Assembly (NCBI RefSeq): GCF_900626285.1
Contig: NZ_LR131147.1
Span: 269,444 to 333,443 of the forward strand
Direction of reading: 5' to 3'
Source: Intestinimonas massiliensis (ex Afouda et al. 2020)
GTDB lineage: Bacteria > Bacillota > Clostridia > Oscillospirales > Oscillospiraceae
Length of the DNA: 64,000 nucleotides
Shown in pieces: positions 33,293-40,717 of the stretch (positions within the stretch are counted from its first letter, which is position 1; every line of letters starts with the position of its first letter). Below the pieces are notes generated by a model. That model saw only the letters and a program-made list of their open reading frames with translations. It had not been told where the DNA came from and ran no database searches. The position numbers and the translations under genes were made by a program.

Positions 33293-33928
33293 ATGAGAAC
33301 AACGAGCAATCAGAAATATGAGATCACGGAGATCTCGCACGAAAAGTATCCCTTTCTTCATCGTATCCGGGCACTCCGGGATGTGAGTGCGGAGGTCAGG
33401 GCCGGTGATTTAGGTGGCTTCGTGGAGAGCGAGAGCAACCTTTCCTTTGAGCCGGACGATACCGCATGGATTTTTGACGATGCCATTGCCTGCAATGACG
33501 CCTATGTTGACAAGGGGGCTGTTCTGCGCGGAGAGGCGGTCGTCTGCGACAACGCTTATATCTCTATGGGCGCTGTCCTTTCCGGTCATACGCGGGCAGA
33601 GGACAATGCCTATATACGCGGCGCTGTGCTCAGCGCCTCTGCAAGGGCCTCCGGTTTTTCCATGATCCTCAATGACAAAGATACCATGGGTGTTCCCATT
33701 CTGTCCGGCCACTGCGCGGTCTATGGCAAAGTATCCGGGGATGTGCGTCTGACAGGCAGCGCATTGGTGATCAGCGGTGAGGAGATCCGCAACGATACAC
33801 TGGACACCCTGGTGATCAGCGGGAAAAACCGTTCTGTGATCCGGGATTCGTCCCGAGACGAACTGGCTCCTCAACAGCCAGTTCCTTCTCCCCCAAAGAA
33901 ACAGAAAGGCTGTGAGATAAGCAGATGA
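33293..33928 (+). CDS. Left-handed beta-helix (hexapeptide-like) protein
   Basis: A 211-residue protein. The head (YEITEISHEKYPFLHRIRAL) is followed by short parallel-strand repeats such as AIACNDAYVDKGAVLRGEAV, CDNAYISMGAVLSG and AEDNAYIRGAVLSA, typical of bacterial and phage polymer-type beta-helices. The C-terminus is disordered and basic. The ATG at 33,293 touches AAAGGAG with no gap. An ACG at 33,302 would have ideal spacing and a more usual start (SNQKYEI), so the true start is uncertain. Function unknown; no transferase residues seen. Confidence 0.65.
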   Translation: MRTTSNQKYEITEISHEKYPFLHRIRALRDVSAEVRAGDLGGFVESESNLSFEPDDTAWIFDDAIACNDAYVDKGAVLRGEAVVCDNAYISMGAVLSGHTRAEDNAYIRGAVLSASARASGFSMILNDKDTMGVPILSGHCAVYGKVSGDVRLTGSALVISGEEIRNDTLDTLVISGKNRSVIRDSSRDELAPQQPVPSPPKKQKGCEISR

Positions 33929-34704
33929 GCAACTTTTTTGAGCAGGAACTCCGCAAACTGTTTGCGGACGGGTCTGTGATCCATGATCCGGTCTTTGTAG
34001 GCCGCGCCTGCCTGGGTGGCTTGGACAGAAATCGTCAGGTGAGGGCTGAATTTGTTACACTGGGCCATGCGGATCATTATGCGGCTCTCCGCCTGACGCT
34101 GCTGGACAGCAATCAGGGTGTGGTGGACAAGCTGACTCTTCGGTTCAAGGATGTATGGGGAAAACAGAAGATCCCCAACAACCCCTACCTGCGGGATGGC
34201 GTTGATCCGCATATTTGGGTAGATGGTGACCGGATCGATTGGTATGCCTACCATCCCTCCCTGGAGGACTACCGGCAGCTCCGGCAAATGGCCAGCGACT
34301 ATGTGGAGACTTTTCGCATTCAAGTCCCGGCAAAAGACCACGGACCCAAATTGGTGTACATCTGCGCGCCCCTCCGAGGTGAGGTAGAGAAAAACATTGA
34401 GTTCGCCAGACAGAAAGCCCAGGAAGTCTTTCAGGCGGGCGACATCCCAGTCTGCCCCCATCTCATGTTCCCGCCCATCGCAGATCCGGGCAATCCGGTG
34501 CAGGATCAGGCCGCACGGGAGATGGGCCTTCGGCTGGTAGAAAAGTGTCAGCAGGTCAATGTCTATGGACCGGTCACGGAAGGGATGTGGGCGGAGATCC
34601 ATCGCGCCAATAAACTGGATATCCCAGTGGTAACCGATTTGAAAACGAAGGGACGCACTTCGCCCAGAAGAAAGAAAAGCGCCAAGCGCGAGGAGGTCAA
34701 ATGA
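33925..34704 (+). CDS. Two-domain protein with DUF4406-like nucleoside-hydrolase fold
   Basis: A 259-residue protein. Residues about 1-130 are of unknown family (FVGRACLGGLDRNRQVRAEF). From about 138 the sequence LVYICAPLRGEVEKNIEFAR, then GDIPVCPHLMFPPI and VNVYGPVTEGMWAEIHRA, resembles DUF4406/nucleoside 2-deoxyribosyltransferase-like proteins of phages. The tail is basic. These folds bind or cleave nucleoside derivatives; no specific substrate is assigned. It overlaps both neighbours by 4 bp. Confidence 0.65.
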   Translation: MSNFFEQELRKLFADGSVIHDPVFVGRACLGGLDRNRQVRAEFVTLGHADHYAALRLTLLDSNQGVVDKLTLRFKDVWGKQKIPNNPYLRDGVDPHIWVDGDRIDWYAYHPSLEDYRQLRQMASDYVETFRIQVPAKDHGPKLVYICAPLRGEVEKNIEFARQKAQEVFQAGDIPVCPHLMFPPIADPGNPVQDQAAREMGLRLVEKCQQVNVYGPVTEGMWAEIHRANKLDIPVVTDLKTKGRTSPRRKKSAKREEVK

Positions 34705-35294
34705 TCCGAGAAAAGACCACGGAGGACTTGCGGCACATGACCGATGAGGAGGGGCTGATCCTCCAGGGCTGCGGCGGCGACCTTCAGGAATGGGTGGACG
34801 GAATCAATGATCTGCTCACCCAGGAAGGAATCCTGCTGAATGGCACCAAATTTGAACATGTGGCCACATTTCAGCACAACGGCCTCACAAACCTGCTGTT
34901 CTCTTTTGAGGGGGTACAGCTGAATGTGGGAAAGCTCGCGATGTGGCGGATTCAGACGCACAGCCAGTTTGGCAGCACTTGGCTGTCCGACTATGTGTCC
35001 AATCGGCTGGGTGGTTTCCTGGATCAGCCGAACCAGCAGGAGCGAGCAAAACCGTACTGTTCGCTGATTGAGCAAGACGGTAACATCTTCAACCTGATGG
35101 GGGCAGCGTCCAGAACGCTCCGGAAGCATGGCATGGGTGACCAAGCCAAAGAGATGTGCGACCGCATCACCGGAGGGAATTGCCACACTTACCATGAGGC
35201 GCTGTGTATCATCAGCGAATATGTGGAGACGGATCTGCCCGCGCTCCAAAATCAATCCAAAGGAAAGAAGGAGAAACATGCCTATGAGCGATAA
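34701..35294 (+). CDS. Conserved mobile-element protein, unknown function
   Basis: A 197-residue soluble protein (LILQGCGGDLQEWVDGINDL; HNGLTNLLFSFEGVQLNVGK; NCHTYHEALCIISEYVETDL). It is frequent, in my recollection, next to DNA methylases in Firmicute elements, but I cannot name a family. It overlaps the upstream gene by 4 bp and the DPPY methyltransferase by 17 bp. Confidence 0.6.
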   Translation: MIREKTTEDLRHMTDEEGLILQGCGGDLQEWVDGINDLLTQEGILLNGTKFEHVATFQHNGLTNLLFSFEGVQLNVGKLAMWRIQTHSQFGSTWLSDYVSNRLGGFLDQPNQQERAKPYCSLIEQDGNIFNLMGAASRTLRKHGMGDQAKEMCDRITGGNCHTYHEALCIISEYVETDLPALQNQSKGKKEKHAYER

Positions 35295-36027
35295 CATCAC
35301 TGCGATTCATCCCAGCTGGGAGATCATCCACGGCGACGCACTGAAGGTCCTGCGCGAGTTTGCCCCTAATACCTTCGATGCGGTCATCACCGATCCCCCC
35401 TATGCCTCCGGGGGCCGGACCCAGGCGGAGAAAAACAAGTCCACCGACAAGAAATATTCCAGCATGGGGGAAAGCGCACCCCCTCCCTTTGACGGCGACT
35501 CCAAGGATCAGCGATCCTGGACCCGCTGGGCCGCCGAATGGCTCTATGATGCCCGCAAGGTCTGTAAACCCGGTGCCCCTGTGTGCATGTTTATCGACTG
35601 GCGGCAGCTCCCCGCGGCCACCGATGCGCTCCAGTGGGCGGGGTGGATCTGGCGCGGCACAGCTGTCTGGGACAAAGGCAACAGCCGTCCCCAGAAGGGC
35701 CGCTTCCGCCAGCAGGCTGAGTACATTGTCTGGGGGTCCAACGGGGATATGCCCATCAGCAGGCCTGTCCCCTGTCTGCCCGGCGTATTCAAGTACGGCA
35801 ATCCCCAGAACCGTATCCACCTGACGGAAAAACCCCTGCAGCTCATGCGGGACGTGGTGAAGATCACCGAGCCGGGCGGGCATATTCTGGACCCCTTTGC
35901 CGGTTCCGGCAGCACGGTGCTGGCCGCCGTGCTGGAGGGCTACTCCGCCACCGGCATCGAGGTTACGGATTCCTACGCCGCCCTGTCCAAGGAACGGATC
36001 GCATGGGAACTGGCCCAGGGTGCGTGA
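35278..36027 (+). CDS. Site-specific DNA methyltransferase (DPPY type)
   Basis: A 249-residue amino-methyltransferase. The catalytic motif IV (AVITDPPYASGG) comes before motif I (LDPFAGSGSTVLAAVLEG), the beta-class order typical of N4-cytosine or N6-adenine enzymes. IHLTEKPLQLM is the usual motif next to the SAM site. AAGGAG precedes the ATG at 35,278. No restriction gene is adjacent. It is the last gene of the long accessory operon and is followed by a strong terminator. With the C5 enzyme it probably shields transferred DNA. Confidence 0.9.
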   Translation: MPMSDNITAIHPSWEIIHGDALKVLREFAPNTFDAVITDPPYASGGRTQAEKNKSTDKKYSSMGESAPPPFDGDSKDQRSWTRWAAEWLYDARKVCKPGAPVCMFIDWRQLPAATDALQWAGWIWRGTAVWDKGNSRPQKGRFRQQAEYIVWGSNGDMPISRPVPCLPGVFKYGNPQNRIHLTEKPLQLMRDVVKITEPGGHILDPFAGSGSTVLAAVLEGYSATGIEVTDSYAALSKERIAWELAQGA

Positions 36028-36083
36028 CGGCGTACTGTCTGCCGATTGTCCTTGATGAGTTTTCTGGTAGTATATTGTAGTTT

Positions 36084-36122
36084 GGGCAGGGTGTCATATA
36101 AGACACCCTGCCCGGATTTTTT
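36084..36122 (+). terminator. Terminator of the accessory operon
   Basis: GGGCAGGGTGTC (36,084-36,095) pairs perfectly with GACACCCTGCCC (36,102-36,113), followed by GGATTTTTT. Confidence 0.9.
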
Positions 36123-36455
36123 GACATTCAGGGTGCTAACATAGACACCCTTGTGTGGAGATGATCATGCCAGAGGAATATTGAGCATTCCAGCCCACAA
36201 TAAGTGTCGCCGCTCTGGTCCAGAGCGGTGATTTTTCTTTTTCGAGGAGTTGGCAGGCTCTGCCTGCCCGAATCATAATCCACCTACCGCATGAGAAAAG
36301 GCCCCGCTTCGGCGGGGCCGCACCAACGCCGCCAGGGGCGGCGTTGGGCAAGCATAGCGCAAATGTACATTTTGCGCGCTTGCAGGGGAAACCCCTGACC
36401 CCAATGCCGCCTGCAGGCGGAAGGTTTGCGGCAGAGCCGCAGAAAGGAGGCACGC
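36123..36455. other. Candidate oriT of unit B
   Basis: About 330 bp without a gene, directly before the MobC and relaxase genes. It contains a series of inverted repeats: GGCCCCGC/GCGGGGCC (36,300-36,320), AACGCCGCC/GGCGGCGTT (36,325-36,346), an imperfect palindrome around AATGTACATT flanked by GCGCAAA/TTTGCGC (36,357-36,378), and CAGGGG-AAA-CCCCTG (36,383-36,398). Stacked hairpins next to mobC are typical of MOBP oriT regions. The nick site is not assigned. Confidence 0.55.
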
Positions 36456-36773
36456 TTGGGGCTCCCAAAAGAAAAACACCATCTGCACATCGAGCTGACG
36501 GCGGAGCAGTATCAGCAGCTCTGCCGTCAGGCCAAACTCTGCGGACTATGCAAACGGGCTTATATCGTCCGGCTCATCGATGGGACTCCGATCCGGGCCA
36601 GACCCTCCCAGGAAATCAAGGACCTCCGCACGGAGATCCATCACATCGGCAATAACATCAACCAGATTGCCCGCAGTGTCAATGCCGGTATCGCCACGGC
36701 AGAGGATGCCAGGCGTGGACTGTTCCTGCTAGATAAAGTCTATGAGTTGATGTACCAGGTGGCCAATCCGTAA
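36456..36773 (+). CDS. mobC: MobC-like relaxosome protein
   Basis: A 105-residue protein with a ribbon-helix-helix-like start (HHLHIELTAEQYQQLCRQA) and the MobC core (EIKDLRTEIHHIGNNINQIA). MobC helps open oriT for the relaxase. The TTG at 36,456 lies six bases after AAAGGAGG and begins GLPKEKHH; upstream codons run into the oriT repeats and are not favoured. Its stop overlaps the relaxase start by one base. Confidence 0.8.
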   Translation: MGLPKEKHHLHIELTAEQYQQLCRQAKLCGLCKRAYIVRLIDGTPIRARPSQEIKDLRTEIHHIGNNINQIARSVNAGIATAEDARRGLFLLDKVYELMYQVANP

Positions 36774-38179
36774 TGGCTGTCACCAAGATCCTGGCTCGAA
36801 AAGGTCGGTTGGATATCGGGATCGACTACATCCTCAACGGCGATAAGACGGAGCAGAAGATCCTCACAGCCCATCAGGGCTGTGAACCAGGCCGGGAGTG
36901 CCGTCAGATGCTGGAGACCAAACGGGACACCGAAAACATGGGGGGCGTCCAGTACTACCATATTGTCCAGTCCTTCAAGCCCGGCGAAATCTCTCCCGAG
37001 CTGGCTCTGGAAATTGCCAAGACTTTCGCTGCGGAGCATCTGAACGGTTACGAGGCGGTAATTGCCACCCATGTGGATCGAGGGCATATCCACTCGCACA
37101 TTGTGTTCAACTCCGTAAATGCGGACACCGGCGAGAAATATCATAGCAATGCCAGAAGCTATTACTGCCAGATCCGGGCCATCTCAGACCGGCTGTGCCG
37201 GGAGCACGGCCTCTCCGTGATCCTCTCTGGAGAGTCCTCCAAATCCATGAGCTATCTGGAGTGGCTGCGTCAATCCAAGGGTCAACCTACCTTTCGCTCC
37301 ATGCTGGAGGCAGATCTCCGGGAGTCCATTGAGGACGCCAATGACCTGGGACACTTCTTCCTGCTCATGGAGCACAAGGGCTACGAGATCCGCCACGGAA
37401 ACCGTCTGGGATTCCGTCTGCGGGGGCAGGAGCGGTTTCAGTATCCAGGCAGAAAAAATGCCGCATTCACAGAGGACGGTATCCGTGCCGCCATCCTGGG
37501 CAATTTGGAGGAAATCGAGACAGGTCAACGGGCCGCTTTTGCGGACAGACCCATGTTTCGTCCCTACCGCAGACACCCCAAATACACGGGCTTTTTGGCC
37601 CTGTACGTTCATTATCTCTACCTGCTGGGAAAAATCGAACAGCGACAGTATCCCCCCAGGATGACGCCGCACCTGCGGCAGGAAGTCATGAAGTTTGAGC
37701 AGTACCGAACACAGTTCGCTTTCCTGCGAGAGAACAACATTTCCACCACTGACGAAATGACCGCCTATCAAAGCCGCACAGAGGAAACTCTGGCCAATCT
37801 GATGAAGCAGCGCACCATCCTCAATGTGCGCAAAAAGAAGCGGCAGGCGCTGTACGACGCCCTGGCGGATGTGGAGGCCCTGGCACCGGCCAAGGCACTC
37901 TATGAGAATGGGCTGTCCGGCATGGAAGATGAGTTTGCCCGCTACATGCAAGCCGTACGCCTATTGGAACAGTGCGGCATCCCTCCAGAGCATCTGACAA
38001 AAGAAAAAACAGAGGTGTATAACCAACTTGCCGATCTGAACCGGCAGATCCGCGCAGAACGCAAAAAGCTGGCTCTGTGTCGGGAGATCCAGACGGCAAG
38101 TAAGCAGATGGAAGAAGATATCCGCAAAACCGAAACAAGAGGAAAAGAGGTGGAACACGATGAACATCGGAGGCGGTGA
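36773..38179 (+). CDS. MOBP-type relaxase of unit B
   Basis: A 468-residue relaxase. Motif III is HVDRGHIHSHIVFNSVN, the His cluster that binds the metal. The N-terminus RLDIGIDYILNGDKTEQKI holds the catalytic Tyr candidate, as in clostridial relaxases (xxDYIxNPEKT pattern). Residues from about 340 are coiled-coil and charged, for protein contacts. It nicks oriT and pilots the strand into the recipient. It overlaps MobC and PcfB (20 bp). The transfer operon begins here. Confidence 0.9.
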   Translation: MAVTKILARKGRLDIGIDYILNGDKTEQKILTAHQGCEPGRECRQMLETKRDTENMGGVQYYHIVQSFKPGEISPELALEIAKTFAAEHLNGYEAVIATHVDRGHIHSHIVFNSVNADTGEKYHSNARSYYCQIRAISDRLCREHGLSVILSGESSKSMSYLEWLRQSKGQPTFRSMLEADLRESIEDANDLGHFFLLMEHKGYEIRHGNRLGFRLRGQERFQYPGRKNAAFTEDGIRAAILGNLEEIETGQRAAFADRPMFRPYRRHPKYTGFLALYVHYLYLLGKIEQRQYPPRMTPHLRQEVMKFEQYRTQFAFLRENNISTTDEMTAYQSRTEETLANLMKQRTILNVRKKKRQALYDALADVEALAPAKALYENGLSGMEDEFARYMQAVRLLEQCGIPPEHLTKEKTEVYNQLADLNRQIRAERKKLALCREIQTASKQMEEDIRKTETRGKEVEHDEHRRR

Positions 38180-38807
38180 GGCTGCCGACCAAATGGTTCG
38201 CATGATGTTGACCGGCACAGAAGTGACGGTTCGGCTGGGTGCATCCGCTCTCAAAAATCTACTGGCCATCACGCTGGCTTTGGCAAAGCATCACAAGACC
38301 CTGTCCGGGAAGGTCAACATGGGAAAAATGCTCCGGGAGACACGGGATATCCGAATGTTCCCCATGTCGCCGGAACAGTATCAGGCATTCAAGCAGAGGG
38401 CAGTCAAACAGAAGATCCTATTTTCTGTCATCCGGGATTCGGATGGTCGCGGCAAGGTGGTAGATGTGGCCATGCCAGTCACAGAGCTGGAGCGCGCCAA
38501 TCTCATTTTTGAGCGCATCCGATACCTTCCGCAGGATCGCCAGAGTACACCAGCCAAGGAGCAATCCCCCATGCGGGATTCAGTGATCCGGGAGGAAAAA
38601 ACGCCAAAAAAAGAGTCTCGGTCGGAGTTCGACTTGGCCGGTATCAGCGGCAGCTCCAGTATCTCCAAGAGCGAAATCAGTACGGAGACGACCCATAAGC
38701 GCCCCTCTGTTCTGGCACAGCTAAAGGGGTACCAGGAGCAGCTGAATCGGCAGCACAAAGCGGCTCCGGCCAGAAGTAAACAAAAAGGACACCCCAAACA
38801 GAGATAA
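38160..38807 (+). CDS. PcfB-like transfer accessory protein
   Basis: A 215-residue protein. The N-terminal 130 residues (VRLGASALKNLLAITLALAK then TRDIRMFPMSPEQYQAFKQR) match the PcfB/DUF3801 family. In pCF10 PcfB works with the coupling protein PcfC and the relaxase PcfG. The C-terminal 80 residues are disordered, Ser/Lys-rich and basic. It follows the relaxase with a 20-bp overlap. The coupling-protein gene comes two genes later. Confidence 0.85.
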   Translation: MNIGGGEAADQMVRMMLTGTEVTVRLGASALKNLLAITLALAKHHKTLSGKVNMGKMLRETRDIRMFPMSPEQYQAFKQRAVKQKILFSVIRDSDGRGKVVDVAMPVTELERANLIFERIRYLPQDRQSTPAKEQSPMRDSVIREEKTPKKESRSEFDLAGISGSSSISKSEISTETTHKRPSVLAQLKGYQEQLNRQHKAAPARSKQKGHPKQR

Positions 38808-38812
38808 TGCCC

Positions 38813-39037
38813 CTACTGTTGGGGAGTATGTTCACACTCACAATCAATTACAAACAAGTCATTTGGTGTGCATTTTAGCAATAAACACAGGGTTTCAATT
38901 CGCTCCAATTTAATAGATTGAGTTTCATTGTTCACCATGCGGTTGAAATTCTGATAGCTCATTCCAAGTTGCTTATAGAGCCAATATTTTGTCCTGCCCT
39001 GTTTCTCCAGCAATTCCAACACATTCAGTTTCACCAT
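38813..39037 (-). CDS. XRE-family transcriptional regulator
   Basis: A 74-residue Cro/CI-type helix-turn-helix protein (TKYWLYKQLGMSYQNFNRMV, then LERIETLCLLLKCTPNDLF). It is on the opposite strand to the transfer genes and divergent from the SLOG gene. Palindromes lie in the 115-bp gap between their starts. AGGAG lies nine bases before the ATG at 39,037. It likely represses itself and the SLOG gene. Its composition is more AT-rich than its neighbours. Confidence 0.85.
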   Translation of the reverse strand: MVKLNVLELLEKQGRTKYWLYKQLGMSYQNFNRMVNNETQSIKLERIETLCLLLKCTPNDLFVIDCECEHTPQQ

Positions 39038-39050
39038 ATCTCATGCTCCT

Positions 39051-39131
39051 ATTATCTAATGCTATAGTTAGATAATATGGAATTGCTCACTCGAAGGTAT
39101 AGACTATTACATTAGATAATGTTATAGTCTA
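39051..39131. promoter_or_regulatory. Divergent operator region with related palindromes
   Basis: ATTATCTAA (39,051-39,059) and TTAGATAAT (39,068-39,076) form a perfect 9-bp inverted repeat. TAGACTA/TAGTCTA (39,100-39,106 and 39,125-39,131) form a second palindrome whose centre again contains TTAGATAAT. Both sit between the XRE and SLOG starts and are AT-rich, as expected for overlapping promoters and operators. Confidence 0.65.
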
Positions 39132-39151
39132 CGCCGAAGGAGGAGTGGTTT

Positions 39152-39640
39152 ATGCATGAGCAAGAACTACGGCAGCACCGTTGCTGCTTTACGGGACACA
39201 GACCAGAAAAGCTGAACATCTCAGAAGAACAGTTATGTGTACGATTAGGACTGGAAATCGACCGAGCGATAGAAGATGGGTTTACTACCTTTATTTCAGG
39301 TATGGCAAAGGGGGTAGATATTTGCGCGGCAGAGCTGGTTCTTAAACGCAGAGTATCAGATGACCGACTGAAGCTGATCTGCGCACTTCCGTATGAAAAT
39401 TTTGGGCTTCATTGGAGTGCGTCTTGGACTAGTCGTTATGTGGAGGTGATACGGCAGGCAGATCTGGTGCGCTGTATTAGTCAGGAGTTCTCCTATTCCG
39501 CATACCAGCGCCGCAATGAATGGATGGTAGATCACTCCGGACGGGTGATCGCGGTCTATACGGGTGAGAGCGGCGGAACCAGAAATACCATCGCTTACGC
39601 CAAACAACAGCACATTCCGTGTGTTATCATCACACCATAA
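39152..39640 (+). CDS. SLOG-family (DUF1273/YpsA-like) nucleotide-binding protein
   Basis: A 162-residue protein. CCFTGHRPEKL at the start and GFTTFISGMAKGVDICAAEL are the Rossmann-type signatures of the DUF1273/SLOG family, which senses or makes nucleotide-derived ligands. SYSAYQRRNEWMVDHS and GGTRNTIAYAKQ complete the fold. AAGGAGGAG precedes the ATG. It is divergent from the XRE gene and ends in a terminator. It interrupts the pcfB-virD4 order as a self-contained module. SLOG proteins occur in stress and defence systems; the role here is open. Confidence 0.8.
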   Translation: MHEQELRQHRCCFTGHRPEKLNISEEQLCVRLGLEIDRAIEDGFTTFISGMAKGVDICAAELVLKRRVSDDRLKLICALPYENFGLHWSASWTSRYVEVIRQADLVRCISQEFSYSAYQRRNEWMVDHSGRVIAVYTGESGGTRNTIAYAKQQHIPCVIITP

Positions 39641-39644
39641 ATAG

Positions 39645-39690
39645 GGGGACTCAGCAGACGAATCCATCCGCTGAGTCCCCTGTGTTTTTC
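39645..39690 (+). terminator. Terminator after the SLOG gene
   Basis: GGGGACTCAGC (39,645-39,655) pairs with GCTGAGTCCCC (39,670-39,680), followed by TGTGTTTTTC. Confidence 0.85.
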
Positions 39691-39705
39691 TTGGAGGTGA
39701 ATTTC

Positions 39706-40644
39706 CTGAAACAAAGCTCCAGGGCCGGGGACATTGTCCTGGCCCTGTTTTTCTATGTTCCGGTGGTCTGGGGTGCATTGCTCATTGCCCAATCCTTGGG
39801 GCGTGGATTGCCGGAACTTCTTACCAACCTGGCAACGGCGCTCCAGCACCCGCTGGATATCCATTGGACAGACAAAAGCCTGCTGTCCATCCTGATCTGC
39901 ACCAGCCTCTATATCATGGGCCTATGTATCTACGCCTCGGAACAGCGGCGCACTCGGGACGGCGAGGAGCACGGCTCCGCCACCTGGGGCTCTCCACGGC
40001 AGGTCAACGCCATGTTCCGCCAAAAAGAGAACAAGATCCTGACCCGCCATGTCCGCTTGGGCCTGGACACCCACAAACACCGCCGCTCCCTCAACGTCCT
40101 GGTTATTGGCGGCAGCGGCGCGGCCAAGACCCGCAGCTATGTGAAACCAAACATTCTGGAGGCCAACACCAATTATGTCATTACTGACCCGAAAATGGAG
40201 GTGCTCACTGCGACCGGAGGGTGGCTGAAAAGCAAAGGATATGACATCCGGGTGCTCAACCTGGTCAACCTGGAGGAGTCGGACGGATACAACCCATTCC
40301 GCTATCTGAGAGACGAAAAAGATGTCCTCAAGCTGGTCAATAACCTCATTCAAGCTACCACACCAAAGGGCAGCCATGAATCTGATCCGTTTTGGACCAA
40401 AGCCGAGACGGCGCTCCTTCAGGCCATCATCCTCATGCTGTTCCAGGAGGCCCCGGAGTATGAGCAGAACTTCTCCATGGTCATGCGGGTGCTGGAATAC
40501 GCGGAGGTTCGAGAGGAGGATGACGAGTATCTCTCCCCCCTGGATTTACTGTTTCAGGCCATAGAACGGGAGAACCCGGAAAGCGTGGCTCTGCGGCAGT
40601 ACAAAGTATTCAAGCAGAGCGCGGGAGATGTATGCTCTAAGTGA
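39706..40644 (+). pseudogene. virD4: VirD4-like coupling protein (CD1115 family), N-terminal part, split by unit C
   Basis: The N-terminal 306 residues of the coupling ATPase that brings the relaxase-DNA complex to the channel. Two transmembrane helices lie at about 12-30 and 60-80. The sequence TWGSPRQVNAMF, Walker A VIGGSGAAKTRSYVKPN and VITDPKMEV follow. The frame is native to QYKVFKQSAG and then enters unit C DNA and stops at 40,644. Walker B lies in the other half (56,346-57,166). The best start is a CTG at 39,706 behind GGAGGTG; no ATG is in frame nearby. Excision of unit C would rejoin the halves as KQSAGKTAKSILVSAAV. Confidence 0.85.
40623..40624 (+). other. Left attachment core (GG) of unit C
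   Basis: Comparing both junctions, AGCGC-GG-GAGATG on the left and TTTC-GG-GCAAGAC on the right share a GG core. Using it once rebuilds the virD4 frame exactly, which fits the two-base crossover of large serine recombinases. Confidence 0.8.
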
Positions 40645-40695
40645 CTTCTTAATCATGTTTTTTGTCATGGTTAGTGAAGCAGTCACTTAGAGCAT
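40632..40695. repeat. 14-bp inverted repeat at the left end of unit C
   Basis: ATGCTCTAAGTGAC (40,632-40,645) and GTCACTTAGAGCAT (40,682-40,695) are perfect inverted copies 36 bp apart, between the att core and the recombinase gene. They could be recombinase sites, an operator, or an RNA hairpin in the recombinase leader. The left copy overlaps the -10 box formed on circularization. Confidence 0.75.
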
Positions 40696-40717
40696 TTTCA
40701 TTTCAGGAGGTACAGCC

